Origin: Streptomyces fagopyri
GTDB lineage: Bacteria > Actinomycetota > Actinomycetes > Streptomycetales > Streptomycetaceae
Assembly: GCF_009498275.1 (NCBI RefSeq)
Contig: NZ_CP045643.1
Span: 1,860,001 to 1,924,000, forward strand
DNA: 64,000 nucleotides
Direction: 5' to 3'
Shown one piece after another: positions 62,800-64,000 of the stretch. How positions within the stretch are numbered: position 1 is the first letter of the stretch; the number at the start of each line of letters is the position of its first letter. Under the pieces are notes generated by a model, which was not told where the DNA came from, did not search any database, and worked only from the letters and a program-made list of their open reading frames with translations. Position numbers and translations under genes: made by a program.

Positions 62800-63540
62800 T
62801 CAGGGCGTTGTCTCCCGAAGGGCGCGCCGGCACAGGGAGTCCGCACGCCGGGTGGTCTCCGGCAGGCGGAACTCGGGGGTGAGCGCCAGCGTGTGCGCGC
62901 ACGCGTTGTCGAGGCTCACCCGGTGGCCGACCGACACGAACACCGGTTTGACGCCGTCCCGGGTGCGCAGCGCCCGTCCCACCTCGTCCGCGTCCTCGTC
63001 CGCGTCCTCGTGCGCGTCCTCGTGCGCGGCGTCGACGTCGGCGGCGGCGAGCAGGGGTGACGTACTGCCGCGCGGGGCGCCGGGCTCCTGGTACGCGAAG
63101 GTGAACGGGTTCTTGGCGACCCCGATCGTGGGGAGCCCGGTGAGCACGCCGAGGTGACTGGCGAGGCCGAAGCGGCGCGGGTGGGCGAGGCCGTAACCGT
63201 CACAGACGACGAGGCCCGGCGGGCACGGCAGCGCGTCGAGCGCGGCCAGCACCGTCGGGATCTCACGGAAGGCGAGCAGCCCGGGGACGTACGGGAAGGA
63301 CACCTGTCCGACGGCGGTGGCCTCGGCGACGACCTGGAGGGACACCGCGTCGAGCACGACGGCGGCGGCCACGACGAGGTCCCGCTCGTCGTCGTAGGCC
63401 ACGTCGACCCCCGTCACCGTGCCGGTGCCGGGCGGCGGACCCGGCTCGTCGAGCACCACCCGCCCGCGCAGCTCGTCCTGCGCGGCGCGGGCCTGCTCCT
63501 GCGTCGCGGGCCAACCCGCGGGATTACGTACGGTCTTCAT
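62800..63540 (-). CDS. nfi: Endonuclease V
   Basis: 246 residues. Endonuclease V cuts DNA next to deoxyinosine. Conserved blocks: GVDVAYDDE (metal Asp), FPYVPGLLAFREIP (catalytic Glu), VCDGYGLAHPRRFGLASHLG (Asp) and GVAKNPF. Between the last of these and RTRDGVKPVFVSVGHR there is an acidic insert of about 20 residues built from AHED/ADED units, coded by 12-bp DNA repeats at about 62983-63040, absent from typical members. ATG at 63540. Confidence 0.92.
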   Translation of the reverse strand: MKTVRNPAGWPATQEQARAAQDELRGRVVLDEPGPPPGTGTVTGVDVAYDDERDLVVAAAVVLDAVSLQVVAEATAVGQVSFPYVPGLLAFREIPTVLAALDALPCPPGLVVCDGYGLAHPRRFGLASHLGVLTGLPTIGVAKNPFTFAYQEPGAPRGSTSPLLAAADVDAAHEDAHEDADEDADEVGRALRTRDGVKPVFVSVGHRVSLDNACAHTLALTPEFRLPETTRRADSLCRRALRETTP

Positions 63541-63639
63541 GGTGCCGACGAGCCTACGGGGCCGTCCGGCGGGCGAGACGGGCCGCGGTCGCCCCGGGCC
63601 TGCCGGCCGGGACCCGTCGCTCCTCGCACGGCCACGGGG

Positions 63640-64000
63640 TCAGCGCTCCAGGCGTGCCACCCGGCCCTTCTCACCGGCGGCCCAGCAGCCCAGGTCGGCG
63701 GTGCAGTCCACGGTGTCGTACGAGCCGGTGTCCAGGGTCCGCCAGGTACGGCCGCCGTCGGTCGTGAGGTCGGTGCCGGTCGGGCCGACCGCGAGGGCGG
63801 AGGCGCGGCTGTGCGGGAGCCAGGCGACTCCGGAGCGGTAGGCGGGCGGCGGGCGGCCGGCCGGGGTCCAGGTGCGGCCGCCGTCGCCGCTGACGGCCGC
63901 CGACCGGGGGGACGTCTGGTCGGCGCGGTAGTCGCCGCCGACCGCGAGGCCGTGGGCGCGGTCGCGGAAGGCGAGGGCGAAGACACCGCGTGCCGGGTCG
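63640..64000 (-). CDS. C-terminus of BNR/YCF48-like beta-propeller protein (partial)
   Basis: Minus-strand frame open to the right edge; 119 codons before a TGA at 63640-63642. The text shows repeated propeller units: AVSGDGGRTWTPAG and LTTDGGRTWRTLDTG, each with the Asp-box-like S/TDGGRTW motif, and FRDRAHGLAVGGD. It ends CTADLGCWAAGEKGRVARLE. This is the pattern of bacterial BNR-repeat or sialidase-like propellers, often called oxidoreductases in Streptomyces without proof. The N-terminus is outside the window. Confidence 0.75.
   Translation of the reverse strand, partial: DPARGVFALAFRDRAHGLAVGGDYRADQTSPRSAAVSGDGGRTWTPAGRPPPAYRSGVAWLPHSRASALAVGPTGTDLTTDGGRTWRTLDTGSYDTVDCTADLGCWAAGEKGRVARLER

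Noticed and set aside
1..64000. Search for tRNA, rRNA, CRISPR arrays, insertion sequences and attachment sites
   Set aside because: No cloverleaf-like conserved tRNA arms, regular spacer arrays, transposase motifs or flanking inverted repeats noticed by eye; the short tandem repeats lack CRISPR spacing.

Overview
The window is a stretch of a Streptomyces chromosome (very high G+C, strong third-position GC bias, GTG starts, GTGA/ATGA gene overlaps, leaderless promoters of the TAGNNT type). Gene content and order resemble, from memory, the S. coelicolor region around SCO6720-SCO6795 read backwards. No tRNA, rRNA, insertion sequence or CRISPR array was seen.

Left part (1-9250): the N-terminus of a membrane sensor kinase runs off the edge; then an NAPE-PLD-like metallo-hydrolase, a Glu/Leu-type amino acid dehydrogenase, a TetR regulator, an SGNH hydrolase, a secreted LysM-M23 cell-wall peptidase behind a c-di-AMP (ydaO) riboswitch, a tyrosine phosphatase, and an Xre-cupin regulator coupled to a 53-residue DUF6126-like membrane protein with twin operator palindromes.

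Hopanoid operon (9436-22399, minus strand): hpnC-hpnD-hpnE-polyprenyl synthase-shc-hpnG-hpnH-ispG-dxs-aminotransferase. It covers precursor supply (extra MEP enzymes DXS and IspG), squalene formation, cyclisation to hopene, and side-chain extension to aminobacteriohopanetriol. One promoter is proposed at 22641-22670 and a strong terminator at 9380-9430. idi lies separately at 33597.

Surface-glycoconjugate cassette (22758-29799, minus strand): seven overlapping or closely spaced genes encode two CDP-alcohol phosphotransferases (one a 603-residue DUF5941-type protein), a LicC-like cytidylyltransferase, a glycerol-1-phosphate-dehydrogenase-like enzyme, a family-2 glycosyltransferase and a TagGH/Wzm-Wzt-type ABC exporter. 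Together they suggest synthesis and export of a CDP-polyol-derived phosphoglycoconjugate, possibly with archaeal-type sn-glycerol-1-phosphate stereochemistry. This is the most interesting unexplained system here.

Centre (30171-51088): galE-like epimerase, CDF metal exporter, a leader-peptide ORF and methyltransferase, idi, an anti-sigma-type ATPase, enoyl-CoA hydratase, two adjacent DJ-1/GlxA genes, an SCO6745-family protein, Tex, an ABC-F protein, a D-amino-acid-oxidase-like protein, two secreted peptidases (PepX and M1), a small membrane protein, a macro-domain protein and an amino acid permease.

Right part (51275-64000): a fatty-acid utilisation block. FadD diverges from a MerR regulator; an operon of CoA-transferase, 89-residue ORF, acyl-CoA dehydrogenase, thiolase and FadB/FadJ-type protein is driven from a promoter with a palindromic operator at its start site. 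A saccharopine-dehydrogenase-like reductase, a small membrane protein, endonuclease V with an acidic repeat insertion, and the C-terminus of a BNR-repeat protein finish the window. Several intergenic gaps hold short tandem repeats.
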